A stretch of DNA of 64,000 nucleotides from Dromiciops gliroides (lineage: Eukaryota; Chordata; Mammalia; Microbiotheria; Microbiotheriidae): positions 546,998,711 through 547,062,710 of the forward strand of contig NC_057861.1 of assembly GCF_019393635.1 (NCBI RefSeq), in the 5' to 3' direction. A model generated the notes under the pieces. That model was not told the DNA's origin and made no database searches. It saw nothing but the letters and a program-made list of their open reading frames with translations. A program made the translations under genes and the position numbers. Position 1 is the first letter of the stretch. Each line of letters opens with the position of its first letter. Of this stretch, positions 18,885 through 30,134 are shown in pieces.

Positions 18885-19000
18885 TAGGAGTTACAATGCT
18901 CCTTGAGAGCAGGGACTGTTTTTCGCCTTTCTTTGTATTTCTGTCACAACACAGTGCCTGGATTGTAATAGGCACTTAATAAATTGCTAATTGACTGACA
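18885..19000 (+). repeat. L2-clade LINE 3' end
   Basis: CTCCTTGAGAGCAGGGACTG then CACTTAATAAATTGCTAATT. Confidence 0.65.
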
Positions 19001-19002
19001 TA

Positions 19003-19270
19003 GTATAGCAGCTTTAGTAGATAGAGCATTATACATGGGGTCAGGAAGATTGAGTTCAGATCCAGCCTCTAACCCTTACTAGCTGTGTGACCTTGGGCAA
19101 ATAAAAAAAAAAAATTTTTTTTTTTTGGCCTCAGTTTTCTCATCTGGAAAATGGGGATAATAACAGCACCTACTTGCCAGGGTTGTTTCCAGGATCAAAT
19201 GATGTAATAATTGTAAAGCACTTAGCACAGCCCCTTGCACATAGTAAGCACTATATAAATGTTTAGGATG
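19003..19270 (+). repeat. MIR-type CORE-SINE
   Basis: AGATAGAGCATTATACATGG head, GTGTGACCTTGGGCAAATAA, an A/T run, GGGGATAATAACAGCACCTA and an AGCACTATATAAATG end. Confidence 0.7.
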
Positions 19271-19384
19271 ATGGTGATGGTGATGCACTAGCCAAGTCCA
19301 AATTCTGGCTCTGTTAGTAAGACCTTGGGTGAATAACTTATCCTCTCTGAGGCATAGTTGCCTCATCTGTAAAATGAGAGTGAT

Positions 19385-20035
19385 CAGTTAGAATTCAGGA
19401 GTTCTTAACTTAGGGACCGTTACTTGATTTAAAAACAAAAATATTTTGATAGCAGTATTTCAATATAATTGCTTTTCTTTGTAAACCGCCCCCCCCAACA
19501 TACACACATACTCCTACCCTTCCAGTCCTTCTTTACTCTCTTAAACATACCCTTCAGTGTAGTGATATTGGTCTCCTTGCTGTTCCTCATACATGACAGT
19601 TTCCCATGCCTGGAACTCTTTCCCTCCTCATTTCCACTTCCTGACTTCCTTCAAATCTCAACTAAAATCTTACTTTCTTCAGGAAGTCTTTCCCAGTCCT
19701 CTTTAATCTTAGTGCCTTCCCTCTGAGAAGCGCCCCTCCCCAATGTATTCTGTTTTTATCTTGTTCCTACACAGTCGTTTGCATGATATTTCCCCCATTA
19801 GACTCTCAGCTCCTTGAAGGCAGACGTATCCTTTACCTTTCTTTGTATCCTCAGCCATTTAGCACAGTGACTGGCTAGGGATAGAAGATGTTTATTCAAT
19901 GCTAGGGACTTACCCGTTAATCCTTTATGTTTAATTTTATGCATTTAAAATTATTTTCTGAGAAGGGGGTTCATAGGTGTTATCAGATTGCTCAAAAGGT
20001 CCAGATCCAGAAAGGGTTAAGAATCTCTGCAATAG
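19385..20035 (-). repeat. hAT-like MITE, split by an L2/CR1 fragment
   Basis: 19393-19470 (GTTCTTAACTTAGGGACCGT...TTTCAATATAATTG) and 19920-20035 (TTTATGCATTTAAAATTATT...GGGTTAAGAATCTC) are two halves of the family seen at 16320. A LINE fragment sits between them. Confidence 0.55.
19490..19900 (+). repeat. L2/CR1-clade LINE 3' region
   Basis: CTGGAACTCTTTCCCTCCTC, AGGAAGTCTTTCCCAGTCCT and a TTAGACTCTCAGCTCCTTGA end in plus orientation. Confidence 0.65.
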
Positions 20036-20039
20036 CAAG

Positions 20040-20970
20040 TCTGTCCTGTGTCCTGTGACATCATATTTAGTTGAGTGTTTTGTGGAGGAGATTAGCAGTT
20101 CCTGGAGTCCTGAGGGCTTTTAGCAGATACTCAGAGGTGAGATGGAATAACAACAGGTAGGGAAATTTGGCCAGTTACAGCTGTGGTCATTATTTCTCTG
20201 GTAGAGTTTTTTATTTGGAGCTGAATCGAAACTTCTTTTTCACTCTTTGCAAGTTGATCACGCAATAGTACTTGCACTCAGGCGAAATAACAAGTGTTCA
20301 TTCCAAAGGCAAGAGGTAAAGAGCATCTCTTATAATTCCAGACTTCATGTCTTCTGGAAATGGGAGAAAATCTGTGCAACGAGATGAATGTGACATTTTA
20401 CGAGCTGAATTAAAGTTGATTTTTCTTTCTCCTGAAATTCTTGACATTGATGGCATGGGTGGCATTTCGATGACTGCATTAGCCAGAAGGTTGGATGCCA
20501 TTTGTAGAATGAGCTTGAGACTGTTAGTTTTATGGGAATCCTGGTGCCCTTGTGAATTTTTTGGAATAAAGGCAAATCTCCATATGGATAGATTCCATCA
20601 GGTTAGATCCCATGAAGACCTTATCCAGTTTTCATTCTGGGTTAAACACAGCCTCTGCTAACTTTGTGGGGTCTGGGTTGAGAAGTAGGTGATCGTTAAT
20701 TCACATCACTCAGGCATTTTGTGTCCATCATTTTCCTTCTACTTCAAGTGTTTTCCAGGATGTTTTAACAGAGAGATTCTGAAAGAGTAACTGAGGCTGT
20801 AATGACAGTTATTTTGCATTTTTTTCTCTTCTACATAGTTTAATTTCAAAGTGACATTTAGTAGAGGAAATATTCATTCTGAACAAGGACCCTCTCAGGA
20901 ATGCCTATGTTAGAAAATGTAAATAAAATCATCCTTGAAACCATACAGGGTAAACAACAGGATCCACTGC
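20040..20970 (+). other. Intron 5 block free of recognised repeats
   Basis: One of the longer stretches without SINE or LINE sequence. A plus-strand frame at 20347-20661 (104 codons) has no family resemblance and no flanking splice pattern I would trust. Possibly conserved non-coding DNA; this cannot be judged from one sequence. Confidence 0.35.
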
Positions 20971-20974
20971 CTTA

Positions 20975-21113
20975 CTTTAGTTTGAAACAGTGGGAAAGTC
21001 GTTTTGGAACCACAGGACCTCAGTTCAGTCCTCAATTATGCCACTTGCTACCTTGTGACTTTGGACAAGTCCCTTAATCCCCCTTGGTTTCAGTTTCCTC
21101 CACTGTAAGATAA
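20975..21113 (+). repeat. MIR-type SINE
   Basis: GGAACCACAGGACCTCAGTT then TTGTGACTTTGGACAAGTCC and TTTCAGTTTCCTCCACTG. Confidence 0.6.
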
Positions 21114-21114
21114 A

Positions 21115-21358
21115 GGGCGGCTAGGTAGTACAGTGGATAGAGTGTCAGGGAGACTCATCTTTCTGAGTTCAAATCTGGCCTCAGGTACTTATTCATGGCG
21201 TGACCCTGGGGCAAGTCACTTAACCCTGTTTGCCTTAGTTTCCTCATCTGTAAAATGAGCTAGAGAAGGAAATAGCAAACCACTCCAGTATCTTTGCCAA
21301 GAAAACTCCAAATGAGGTTATAAAGAGTCAGACACATCTGGAATGACTCAACAACAAG
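21115..21358 (+). repeat. Long tRNA-derived SINE with RTE-like tail
   Basis: GGGCGGCTAGGTAGTACAGT head, GAAGGAAATAGCAAACCACT body and a GACTCAACAACAA end. Confidence 0.88.
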
Positions 21359-21422
21359 TCATATTTTATGATCCCCCGAATTTCATGATGAATTTAAGAT
21401 CTGGTTTAACAAGTTATGTATA

Positions 21423-21586
21423 GGGGGCAGCTAGGTGGCACAGTGGATAAAGCACCGGCCCTGGATTCAGGAGTACCTGAGTTCAAATCCGACCTCAGAC
21501 ACTTGACACTTACTAGTTGTGTGACCCTGGGCAAGTCACTTAACCCCCATTGCCCCGCAAAAAACCCCAAAAACCCCAAACCAAAA
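21423..21586 (+). repeat. Short tRNA-derived SINE (WSINE1-like)
   Basis: GGGGGCAGCTAGGTGGCACA head. Duplication ACAAGTTATGTATA (21409-21422) and ACAAGTTATATATA (21587-21600). Confidence 0.93.
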
Positions 21587-22149
21587 ACAAGTTATATATA
21601 AAAGTGGTTTAAAAGAAACATTGAGTCAAGTAAGCCGTTAAGAGTTACCCTGTTCATTAAGGTAGGTGAAGATAAAGTGGGGCTCTGGCAATAAAGGATG
21701 GAAATAAATCCATGCTTTGTATTTGCTCAGCATCATTTGTTGCTGAAAAATAACACTGCTTTGGATGTAGGTAGTACGTTTTTTGCTAAGGAGCTTGGAG
21801 GAAATTGGCCATGATTGACATTGCTCAGAAGCTGCCCAAAAGTCAGGGTAGTGATCTGATGTCTAAAGATAAAATTGTAATTGAATGGAAAGGCCATGTA
21901 GTTCTAAGACTGCTGGGTTCTCTCCTGCGGACTTGCCACGTTATCCTAGGCAAGTCCTGTGGGGCCTGGGAGTCCTTCTAGGTAAAATGGCAATAATAAT
22001 ATCACCTACTTTACATTTCTATTGTGCAGCAACAAGGCAACTTTAAAAATATTTTTTAAAGCCCCATGCAGGTACAAAACTGTGTAAATGTATTGACTTC
22101 TAAGCATGGTCCTCAGACACGAAAACTTCTCCTGAGGATAGGGGCTTTG

Positions 22150-22570
22150 GGCCTTTTTTGTATCACAGACCTCCTTGGAAGCCTGGTAAAGACTCTTGCC
22201 CATTTCTCACAATAATGTTTTTTACATGATCAAATGAGATAATAATTATAAAGTGCTTAGCCAAGTGCCTGGCACACCGTGTTAGCTAAATGCATAAAAG
22301 AAAATGCATAGGATTACAAAGGAAACTGATTATATTGAAATTCAATTATCAGAAATATTAAAAACAGGGGCAGCTAGGTGGTGCAGTGGATAAAGCACCG
22401 GCCCTGGATTCAGGAGGACCTGAGTTCAAATCCGGTCTCAGACACTTGATGCTTACTAGCTGTATGACCCTGGGCAAGTAACTTAACCCTCATTGCACCG
22501 CAAAAAAAAAAAAAAAAAGAAATATTAAAAACAACAAGAAGAAGTTCATAGATTCCAGGTTAATAACCTT
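22150..22570 (+). repeat. hAT-like MITE copy with nested MIR tail and SINE
   Basis: ACAATAATGTTTTTTACATG, a MIR 3' piece (22225-22290), then AAAATGCATAGGATTACAAA...TATATTGAAATTCAATTATC and, after a SINE, TTCATAGATTCCAGGTTAAT. Confidence 0.55.
22367..22517 (+). repeat. Short tRNA-derived SINE (WSINE1-like)
   Basis: Full copy with a pure A tail and a perfect 16-bp duplication AGAAATATTAAAAACA (22351-22366, 22518-22533). Confidence 0.95.
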
Positions 22571-23145
22571 TGCTAGGAAAACTGTGATATTTGTAAAGGC
22601 TGAAAGATACAACTTGTGTGACCAGCATGGAAACCAGGCTATTCTGTCTCTGGGAGAAGCCAACAGTATTGTATTACACAGCCAAATTATTCTCAGTATG
22701 CTTGATTTTAGAAGATTATTGAGAGAACTGTTGGATTTTGTACAAACAGAAGGAAATGTGTTTTGTTGAAAAGTGATATTTGCACATGGGTCCAGCAGAT
22801 ATTTATGTTTCATAAGATGACGTTAGGCTGAGATTTACTCGATATGAAGCAAAACCTTTTGTTGCCTAGGGTTGAATACTGAATAGCATTGAACAGGTGG
22901 AACAAGAGGAATTCAGGGTTATATCTAGAGCTAACTATGTTTGGGAAATAGTCAGACCAATGGTGGTGTCATTTCAAAATAATGAGGATTAAAAAAAACC
23001 CTCAAACCAAATACATTAAAATTTATACATCCCAAGAAGGGTTGCCTCCATCAAAGTTGCTCCCCCAAACTTAAAACATTTATTAAGCAGATTTATTAAG
23101 CATAGTATTCACATACACATTAAACACATAATGTGTGACTAGTTT
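22571..23145 (+). other. Intron 5 segment without recognised content
   Basis: AT-rich, with no repeat family recognised and no coding exon. Confidence 0.4.
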
Positions 23146-23392
23146 GGGCAGATAGATAAAGGACTGGCCTGGAGTCAGGAAGACTCACCTTCCTGAGTTC
23201 AAATCCAGCCTCAGAAACTTACTAGCTGTGTGACCTAGGCAGGTCACTTAACCCTATTTGCCTCAATTTCCTCATCTGTAAAATGGGAAAGAAATGGCAA
23301 AACCACTCCCAGTACCTTTTGCCAAGAAAACCCCAAATGGGGTCACGAAGAGTCGGACATGACTGAATGCAGTGAGCAACAGCAACAGCAAA
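23146..23392 (+). repeat. Long tRNA-derived SINE with RTE-like tail
   Basis: CTGGCCTGGAGTCAGGAAGA, then GGGGTCACGAAGAGTCGGAC and a CAGCAACAGCAAAA end. Confidence 0.88.
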
Positions 23393-23577
23393 ATGTGTCC
23401 CAAATACTGTACAAAGTGCTAGGGATGCAACTACAGAAGCAAAATCTTTGATACTTACAGTGAATCACTCTCTGAATACAGGATATCAGATGAGTAGAAA
23501 GCTGGAAAAAGCCTTGGATACAAAGTTAGACCTCATTTTGTAGATGAGGAATCAATCATAAAGAAGTGAAATGATTT

Positions 23578-23742
23578 GGGGACAGCTAGGTGGTGCAGTC
23601 ATAAAGCACCGGCTCTGGATTCAGGAGGATCTGAGTTCAAATCCGGTCTCAGACACTTGACACTTACTAGTTGTGTGACCCTGAGCAAGTCACTTAACCC
23701 TCATGGCCCTGAAAACCCCACCCCCAAAAACAAAACAAAAAA
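23578..23742 (+). repeat. Short tRNA-derived SINE (WSINE1-like)
   Basis: Duplication AAGAAGTGAAATGATTT (23561-23577) and AAGAACTGAAACGATTT (23743-23759). A small deletion removes GG-GATA near the A box. Confidence 0.93.
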
Positions 23743-23759
23743 AAGAACTGAAACGATTT

Positions 23760-24540
23760 CCCTATATTTGGAAAACAGCAGAACCTCAAGGGATGGCTAA
23801 TCTTTGTCCTTTGAGGATGGATGTGTCTTTTAGGAACAGTCAAATACTCCAAATCCCCATCAAGGGTAAAGGCCTTTCCTTCTCAGCTCTGAGGGCTGGA
23901 TGCTTTTATTTCATGCCCCTGGAATCGCCAAACCCAGTGAGTTTTAATTTTGATTAGATGTAAGCTGAGTAAGTTGGATTCAAGACCCAAGACCATTGGG
24001 TAATAACACCATGCATTGACTTTAGCCTTTTAATATTTGTTTAATTTTATTTGAAGGCCACATGACTGCCTTCCAACCTTCTTGGGCATAATAACCACCT
24101 TATTTCATCAGTGTGGGGAACTCTTAGTGATGCTAACCACCTCTGTGACATTGGTCTTAACTTACCTGGGCCTCAGTTTCCTTTGCTGTAAAACTAAGCA
24201 AGGTACAAGGTTCCTTCCATCTCTTTGAAATTCTCACAGGCAGTGCAGATAAGTGACTACTCTGCAATGCATAGCCTTAGAGAGTTGGCTAGGGCCTAGA
24301 AAGGGTAGGTGACTCACCTCCAGATGTACAGACAAAATGTGTCAGAAGCCTGTCTTGAACACAGGCCATCCCAACTCCAGAGCCACATAACCCTTCATCT
24401 GCTAAACCATGATGCCTTTCAATTTTTCTATAAGTATTTATTAATTGAGAAATAAATATTGACATGCTAATACAGATTCAGTAACACATTTAGTAACAGA
24501 TTCAGTACACTGTATTTATTAATCACAACTCTGGCTGCTT
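23760..24540 (+). other. Intron 5, mostly unassigned
   Basis: Only a MIR-type remnant at about 24130-24215 (CCTGGGCCTCAGTTTCCTTT) is recognisable. No exon seen. Confidence 0.4.
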
Positions 24541-24551
24541 ACATTTGAAAA

Positions 24552-24554
24552 AGT

Positions 24555-24592
<38 letters not shown>
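24552..24592. repeat. (TA)n(CA)n microsatellite
   Basis: Eleven or so TA units followed by about ten CA units. Confidence 0.95.
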
Positions 24593-24764
24593 TACATGTC
24601 AGATATTGTTCAGCCTGCAGAAGGTGTGAGAGACAGTGTAGTATTAAGTTGTTAAGACTGGCCTTGGAGTTGGGAAGGCCTGGGTTCAAGTCTTTACTAA
24701 CTTTGTGACCCTAGGCAAGCCCCAGGAAATCCTCCAGGATGGATGTATCAGACTTAAGAGCTGC

Positions 24765-24965
24765 AAAACTCCTCAGTGAGACCTAAACCAGATTAAAATG
24801 TATTTGGGGGGCAGCTAGGTGACACAGTGGATAAAGCACCGGCCCTGGATTCAGGAGGACCTGAGTTCAAATATGGCCTCAGATACTTGACACTCACTTA
24901 ACTCTAATTTCCCAGCCCCCCAAAAATGTAATTTGGAAATGTTTAACAAAATAAATAAAAATATA
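24765..24965 (+). repeat. Unassigned old repeat, copy 2, split by a SINE
   Basis: CTAAACCAGATTAAAATGTA, then after a SINE AATTTGGAAATGTTTAACAA. Homologous to 12095-12255 and shares its GCAAAACTCCT-like upstream part. Confidence 0.6.
24806..24922 (+). repeat. Short tRNA-derived SINE, shortened
   Basis: Inserted in the old repeat with duplication AAAATGTATTT (24795-24805) and AAAATGTAATTT (24923-24934). The GTGTGACCCTGGGCAAG part is deleted. Confidence 0.88.
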
Positions 24966-24974
24966 CTACAAAAT

Positions 24975-25222
24975 TTTGTTTTTGCTGTTCGTTTTGTGTC
25001 TGACTCTTCATGATCCCATTTGGGGTTTTCTTGGAAAAGATGCTGGAGTAGTTTGCTATTTCCTTCTCTAGCTCATTTTACAGATGAGGAAACTGAGGCA
25101 ATCAGGGTTAAGTGACTTGTCCAAGGTCATAAAGCTGGTCAGTGTCTGAGGCTGGATTTAAACTCAGATCCACCTGACTCCAGGGCTGGTGCTCTATCCA
25201 CTGTGTCACCTAGCTGCCTCCT
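24975..25222 (-). repeat. Long tRNA-derived SINE
   Basis: TGTGTCTGACTCTTCATGAT to GTGTCACCTAGCTGCCTCC, full length in reverse. Confidence 0.88.
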
Positions 25223-25224
25223 TC

Positions 25225-25640
25225 TGGTTCTTTAAAATGAATAAACAACAGCACTCCTACCCCCTAACTATGATTCCAAGACTATGACTGCTGTAATAAA
25301 GAGGTTCATTCAGACTCTAGGCTCCTCTGATAGAGCGAGGGGGCTTCAGGGTGGTTGCTTTCAGGAACGGTGTGGGTTAGAGTCCCAGATTTCTTCCTTT
25401 GGGGATTTTTCATAAGAATGTTTTAATGAAGCTTAGGAGATTGTGTTACTCAGCCTGGGAATTTTGATCTTCTTAAAGCTGCTATTGTTTTGGGGTTGGT
25501 GGCTGGGATGTAGCATCAACCTTTGTGACATGGCTAATTAATTTAAATAAAGCTGAATGACCACCTCTCTTCTGTCTCTCAAGTGAATCTTAAAAAGATT
25601 AAATAGGAAAATGCTGGTGTTACAGAATTTAGAGTAGGAA
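25225..25640 (+). other. Intron 5 unique-looking block
   Basis: No repeat recognised. 25420-25570 has the look of preserved non-coding sequence (TAATTAATTTAAATAAAGC), but conservation cannot be measured here. Confidence 0.3.
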
Positions 25641-25654
25641 GGAATCATCAAATC

Positions 25655-25830
25655 CAAGGATGTTTAGCTGGTGTTCTGTAAATTAATATAAATATATATT
25701 TTGATAACTACATTTCAATATAGTTGGTTTTCTTTGTAATCATTTGCATTTTATTTTATGGATTTAAAAACATCCTTTTGAGAAGAGATCCATAGACTTT
25801 ACCAGACAAAATGTTAATAATCCCTGTTTC
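25655..25830 (-). repeat. hAT-like MITE copy
   Basis: TTTTGATAACTACATTTCAA, TAGTTGGTTTTCTTTGTAAT and GAGAAGAGATCCATAGACTT: the reverse of the family at 16320. Confidence 0.55.
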
Positions 25831-25831
25831 T

Positions 25832-25958
25832 GGGGCAGTGAGGTGGTACAATGGATAGAGCACCAGTACTGAAGTGAGGAGGATCTGAGTTCAAATTTGG
25901 CTTTAGATACTAGCTGTGTGCCACTGGGCAAGTCACTTAATCCCAATTGCCTCTAAAA
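25832..25958 (+). repeat. Short tRNA-derived SINE
   Basis: GGGGCAGTGAGGTGGTACAA to CAATTGCCTCTAAAAAA, with AATCCCTGTTTCT / AATCCCTGCTTCT on the two sides. Confidence 0.88.
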
Positions 25959-25964
25959 AAATCC

Positions 25965-26140
25965 CTGCTTCTAATCTAATCCTCTCATTTTACAGATGAA
26001 GAAACTTGGCCCAGAGAAAGGTGACAACTTGGTCAAAGTCACACAGACAGTGAGTGGCAGAGCTAGGATTTGAACTCAGATCTTGTAACTTCAAATACAA
26101 TGTTCTTTCCACCACAACCATGCAGCCCTATCACTTCCTT
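25965..26140 (-). repeat. MIR-type SINE
   Basis: CATTTTACAGATGAAGAAAC then AGTGAGTGGCAGAGCTAGGA. Confidence 0.7.
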
Positions 26141-26183
26141 TCAGAGGCCCATTTTCATTTGAAACTATTTAATTAAACTTAAG

Positions 26184-26437
26184 GGGAGCTAGGCAGAGTG
26201 GTGGATAGAGCCCTGGACTTAGAGTCAGGAAGCCCTGGGTTCAGATTTGGCCTCAGACACTTACTAGGTCTATGACCTTGGCAAATCACTTAACCTCTGC
26301 CTGCCTCAGTTTCCTCATCTGTAAAATGAGCTGGAGAAGGAAATGGCAAACCACTGCAATTTCTTTGCCAAGACAACACCAAATGGGTTCAGGAAGAGTC
26401 AGATATGACTGAAAAATGATTGAATGACAGCAACAGC
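26184..26437 (+). repeat. Long tRNA-derived SINE with RTE-like tail
   Basis: GGGGAGCTAGGCAGAGTGGT head, GAGAAGGAAATGGCAAACCA and a GACAGCAACAGCAA end. Confidence 0.87.
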
Positions 26438-26439
26438 AA

Positions 26440-27480
26440 TCAAATTTAAATTTAAACAGTTAGAGATGCAGGAAAACATGCATCAGCACAAACTCAAGGA
26501 TGGCCATTGGGGTGTCAAGGCGCTATTCTGCAAACCTATTTAAATAGTTGGCTGCAGGAGCTCAGGCATGGATGGGGTGTCCTTGGTACAACTGGGAGGC
26601 ACAGAAGGAAAACCAGGAACCAGTTGCCCACTGGTGCCTCCAGGGCATCCTTCTCAGGATGCTGAGAGGTCTGTAAACACAAGGTCTTGGTCTTAATACC
26701 ACCAAGACAGGACAGAAGGGATTTTTGTTTGTTTGTTTTTTTTCAAAGGAAGCTATGGGTTAAAGCTTCCCAAGGCCACCTGCTGAAACTGTAGCAAAGG
26801 TGTCCTGGCTCCCAGAGTCTGTCTGGACCTCATTGAGTCAGCAGACAATGACATGCCCCAAGGAAAGCCTAAATACCGTGACCTGGTAAATAAAAATGAA
26901 TAGCCGTGTTTGGTATTCTGTTATTGCCCCCAACTCAGGAAGGGCTCAACAGTCAAGGCTCTTGACAAGGTAAATGTCAGTCTTTTAATGAAAACCATTC
27001 TTCCCCTTGGCCTGGAGCTGACTTCCATTGCAGGCTGAACCTCCACTGTACTTTGGCTTTTAGAGAATCGCCTCTCTTCCCCCAGGAGGAGGTTATCTTG
27101 CCCTTGCTTTTGGATGGTTAATCATATCAGTAACAGGATGCAAATGTATCTCGGTAATAGCACCCCACCAGGAGGCTAGACGTAAGAAGGGCTTTGGAGA
27201 GCAGCAGACATTTGGAAATGTCTTTTTTCAGGGACCTGGCTTGGGATTTCTTAGCCTCCAAGCAAAACCAGGCACTTGGCTCCCTAGCGGCCCAGGTGCC
27301 ATGAGCCAACTTACTGTGCTGAACAAACAATTTGGGAAATTCAAGGAATATTCTGGCTTTCAGCCCCAGAAGGGCTCTCTGCTCAAGAGGACTCCCATGG
27401 AAGAACGAGCCAGGTGCCTAAATTGTAAGTAGCAGTGAACCAAGCCATGAAGTTAGAGAAGTGTGAGTCAAAAGATCATT
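26440..27480 (+). other. Intron 5 repeat-poor block
   Basis: About 1 kb with no recognised repeat or exon. A candidate for conserved regulatory sequence only because repeats are absent. Confidence 0.3.
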
Positions 27481-27699
27481 GAATCTCTTCCCAGTTAGTC
27501 TCTTTGCCTCAAGTTCTTCTCACTTTAGTCCATCCACCAAGTGACTGCCAGAATACTTCTTCTAAAGCTCAGGTCTAACAGTGCTGCTCCCTTACTCAGT
27601 AAACTTCAGTGTCTCCCTACTACTTCTAGGATCAAATAGAACATCTTTGTTTGGTATTTAAAGCCCTTCACAACCTGGCCATGTCACATTATATCTTTT

Positions 27700-28155
27700 T
27701 TATGATACCGATAGATAATAATATAGGATACTAATAATAACTATATTATACATTATATAGAATACTAATAATGATATAGGATACTAACAGATAATTCTAT
27801 TTTGTAAAATACTAAGAATTACATTATATAAATACTAATTATATAGGATACTAATAGATAATTATATTTTATAGAATATGAATAATTATATTATTTATTA
27901 TATAGGATATTAATAGATTATTATATTAGATAGGATACTATCATATATTTTGTCAACATGGAATTATATAAGATATGAATATGTGATTATATATCATATA
28001 GAAGACACATGCATATTCATATTTTATTGGATAAAGGATATAGGATATAAATATAATTCTATTTTATATTATATATAAACCCCTAATTTATAATTGTGTG
28101 ATATTTAGATACATAATTACAATATAATACCAATATATCATATACTTAATAGATA
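27700..28155. repeat. AT-rich degenerate tandem repeat
   Basis: ATATAGGATACTAATAGATA-like units recur at variable spacing (for example 27718, 27772, 27843, 27900) within about 450 nt of nearly pure A/T. Confidence 0.8.
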
Positions 28156-28516
28156 ATGCTCCTTTAAACATTCATTAACGATGAATTCCTTATACATAGC
28201 ACTCCATCTCTTGACTCCTTGTCTTTCCCCTGACTGTCCGCCCATTCCTGGAATGCACTTTTTTTCACCTCTGCCTCATGGAATCTCTATTTTCCTTCAA
28301 GAGTCAGCTCAAGTGCCAGGGAACATAGGAATCTTTTCCTGATTCCCATTCCTTCCCCCCAGCTGCTAGTGTCTTTTTCCCCAAATTATCTTATATCTAT
28401 TTTTCATATATCCCTCCTGACTTGATTGTATGCTCCTGGAGGGGAGAAGTGTTTTCTCTTTCGTGTTTGTAAGGATCCCATTATTTAGCACAATTACTGT
28501 CATATAGTAGGTTCTT

Positions 28517-28664
28517 TTTTTTTTTTTAGTGAGGCAGTTGGGGTTAAGTGACTTGCCCAGGGTCACACAGCTAGTGAGTGTTAAGTGTCTGAGGCTGGAT
28601 TTGAACTCAGGTACTCCTGACTCCAGGGCCGGTGCTTTATCCACTGTGCCACCTAGCTGCCCCT
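28517..28664 (-). repeat. Short tRNA-derived SINE (WSINE1-like)
   Basis: Poly-T start and CCACCTAGCTGCCCCT end, with duplication GTAGGTTCTT (28507-28516, 28665-28674), inserted in the LINE end. Confidence 0.93.
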
Positions 28665-28704
28665 GTAGGTTCTTAATAAATGCTTATTGATTGCTTGGAG
28701 CTGC

Positions 28705-28845
28705 ATGCAAAATTTTGGTTCTCTTACTTACTTGCTGTGTGATCTTGGGTAAATCATCTAAATTCTCTGGTCCTTGGTGTCTCCATCTGTAAAATGAATA
28801 GATTGGGCCTCTATGGTTCTTTCTAGTTGTAAGTCTCTGAAGCTA
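28705..28845 (+). repeat. MIR-type SINE
   Basis: TTGCTGTGTGATCTTGGGTA then TCTCCATCTGTAAAATGAAT. Confidence 0.65.
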
Positions 28846-28914
28846 GAAATGTATTATTATAGTACCCCTGACAAGGGCCGTTAGTTAGGGAGATGGAGCC
28901 ATTTCTATGCTGTG

Positions 28915-29163
28915 GAGGGCAGCTAAGGTTGCTCAGTGGATAGAGCACTAGGCTTGGAATCTGGAAGACTCATCTTCTTGAGATCAAGTCTGACCTCAGA
29001 CGCTAGCTGTGTGGCCCTGGGCTGATCACTTCATCCTATTTGCCTCAGTTTTCTCACTTGTAAAATGAGCTGGAGAACAAAATAGCAAATCACGCCGGTA
29101 TCTCTGCTAAGAAAACCCTAAATCAGGTCACGAAGAGTAGGACACGACTGAAACGACTCAACT
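28915..29163 (+). repeat. Long tRNA-derived SINE with RTE-like tail
   Basis: GGGCAGCTAAGGTTGCTCAG head and a GACACGACTGAAACGACTCA end. Confidence 0.87.
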
Positions 29164-29444
29164 TCCCTGCAGAGGGGTTTCTATTAGGTGAAGTTTGGTA
29201 AATTTTATCAAGCCAGGATCAGTATGAGTTGGAGTTTAGAAGAGGAGGAGATGGTAAATTGGAATCCTTGTTCAAAACCTGGGAGGGGATGACAGGATAG
29301 GATACCACACTGGATGGAAAAGAGCCCCTGCTGGAAATCCATCCAGAGAGATCCTGGCAGAGACTTCCATGGTCTGCCCCAAAGGGTCTGAAGACTCTTC
29401 CCTCTTTCCCTCTCACCTTCCACCCCCCACCAATCAGTGAATTC

Positions 29445-29930
29445 ACAAGCACCTGTCTGTAATCTCCTCCTTGCCAGATGCTGTTTTAGTCACTGAGGAC
29501 AACAAAGGAAAACAAAAAGTGAAATAGTCCTTGCCCTTAGGAAGCTTATATTCTTTCAGAGAAGACAACATGTACATATATAATATATACAAAATAAAAA
29601 CATGTCAAAGTTTTTGGAATTCACAAAAGCTGTCCTTGGGGAAAATTTCTAAAATAAAACACCAGGGACAGCTAGGTGGCATGGTGGATAGAGCACTGGC
29701 TCTGGAGTGAGGAAGACCTGAGCTCAAATCTGGTCTCAGACACTCAGTCAGCTGTGTGACCCTGAGCAAGTCACTTAACCCCGATTGCTTCTCCCAAAAA
29801 TATACAAAGTCTTTGATGGGGGAACAGTAGCAGCTGGGGGGATTAAGAAAGGCTTCATGTACAAAGATATTACTGGAGGTGAGCTTTGAAAGAATTTAAA
29901 GGTTCTAAGAAGTGGAGGCGAAGTGTCCCT
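29445..29930 (-). repeat. L2/CR1-clade LINE, antisense, split by a SINE
   Basis: CCTTGCCCTTAGGAAGCTTA (29530) and, after a SINE, GGGGGATTAAGAAAGGCTTC (29836) belong to one antisense LINE body. Confidence 0.6.
29664..29805 (+). repeat. Short tRNA-derived SINE
   Basis: AGGGACAGCTAGGTGGCATG to CCCGATTGCTTCTCCCAAAA. Confidence 0.85.
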
Positions 29931-29939
29931 TACTCCTAT

Positions 29940-30130
29940 CTCAGTATTATAGGATTGTAAAATTTAGAGTGGGAAGAAATCCTTTAGTCCTCTCACTTTA
30001 CAGATGGAGAAACTGAGGCCCAGAGGAGGTAAGTGACTTGACCAAAGTCATACAACTGATAGCTAGCAGAGTCTGGATTCAAGTCTATGTACTCTGACTT
30101 CAAATCTAAGTGATTTTAGTCCTATATCAC
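29940..30130 (-). repeat. MIR-type SINE
   Basis: CACTTTACAGATGGAGAAAC then GTCATACAACTGATAGCTAG. Confidence 0.65.
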
Positions 30131-30134
30131 AATT

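Larger units (their letters stand above)
27490..28690 (+). repeat. L2/CR1-clade LINE 3' region, twice interrupted
   Basis: CTCCCTACTACTTCTAGGAT...AAAGCCCTTCACAACCTGGC (27600-27680) resumes after an AT-rich tract at 28200 (CATTCCTGGAATGCACTTTT) and ends TTCTTAATAAATGCTTATTG at 28690. A SINE lies inside. Confidence 0.65.

Noticed and set aside
20347..20661. 104-codon open frame in a repeat-poor part of intron 5
   Set aside because: No family resemblance, no splice-site pairing in a matching phase, and no codon-pattern evidence; length is compatible with chance.
24552..24592. TA/CA tract as a Z-DNA or promoter element
   Set aside because: A common dinucleotide microsatellite with nothing nearby to suggest a start site.
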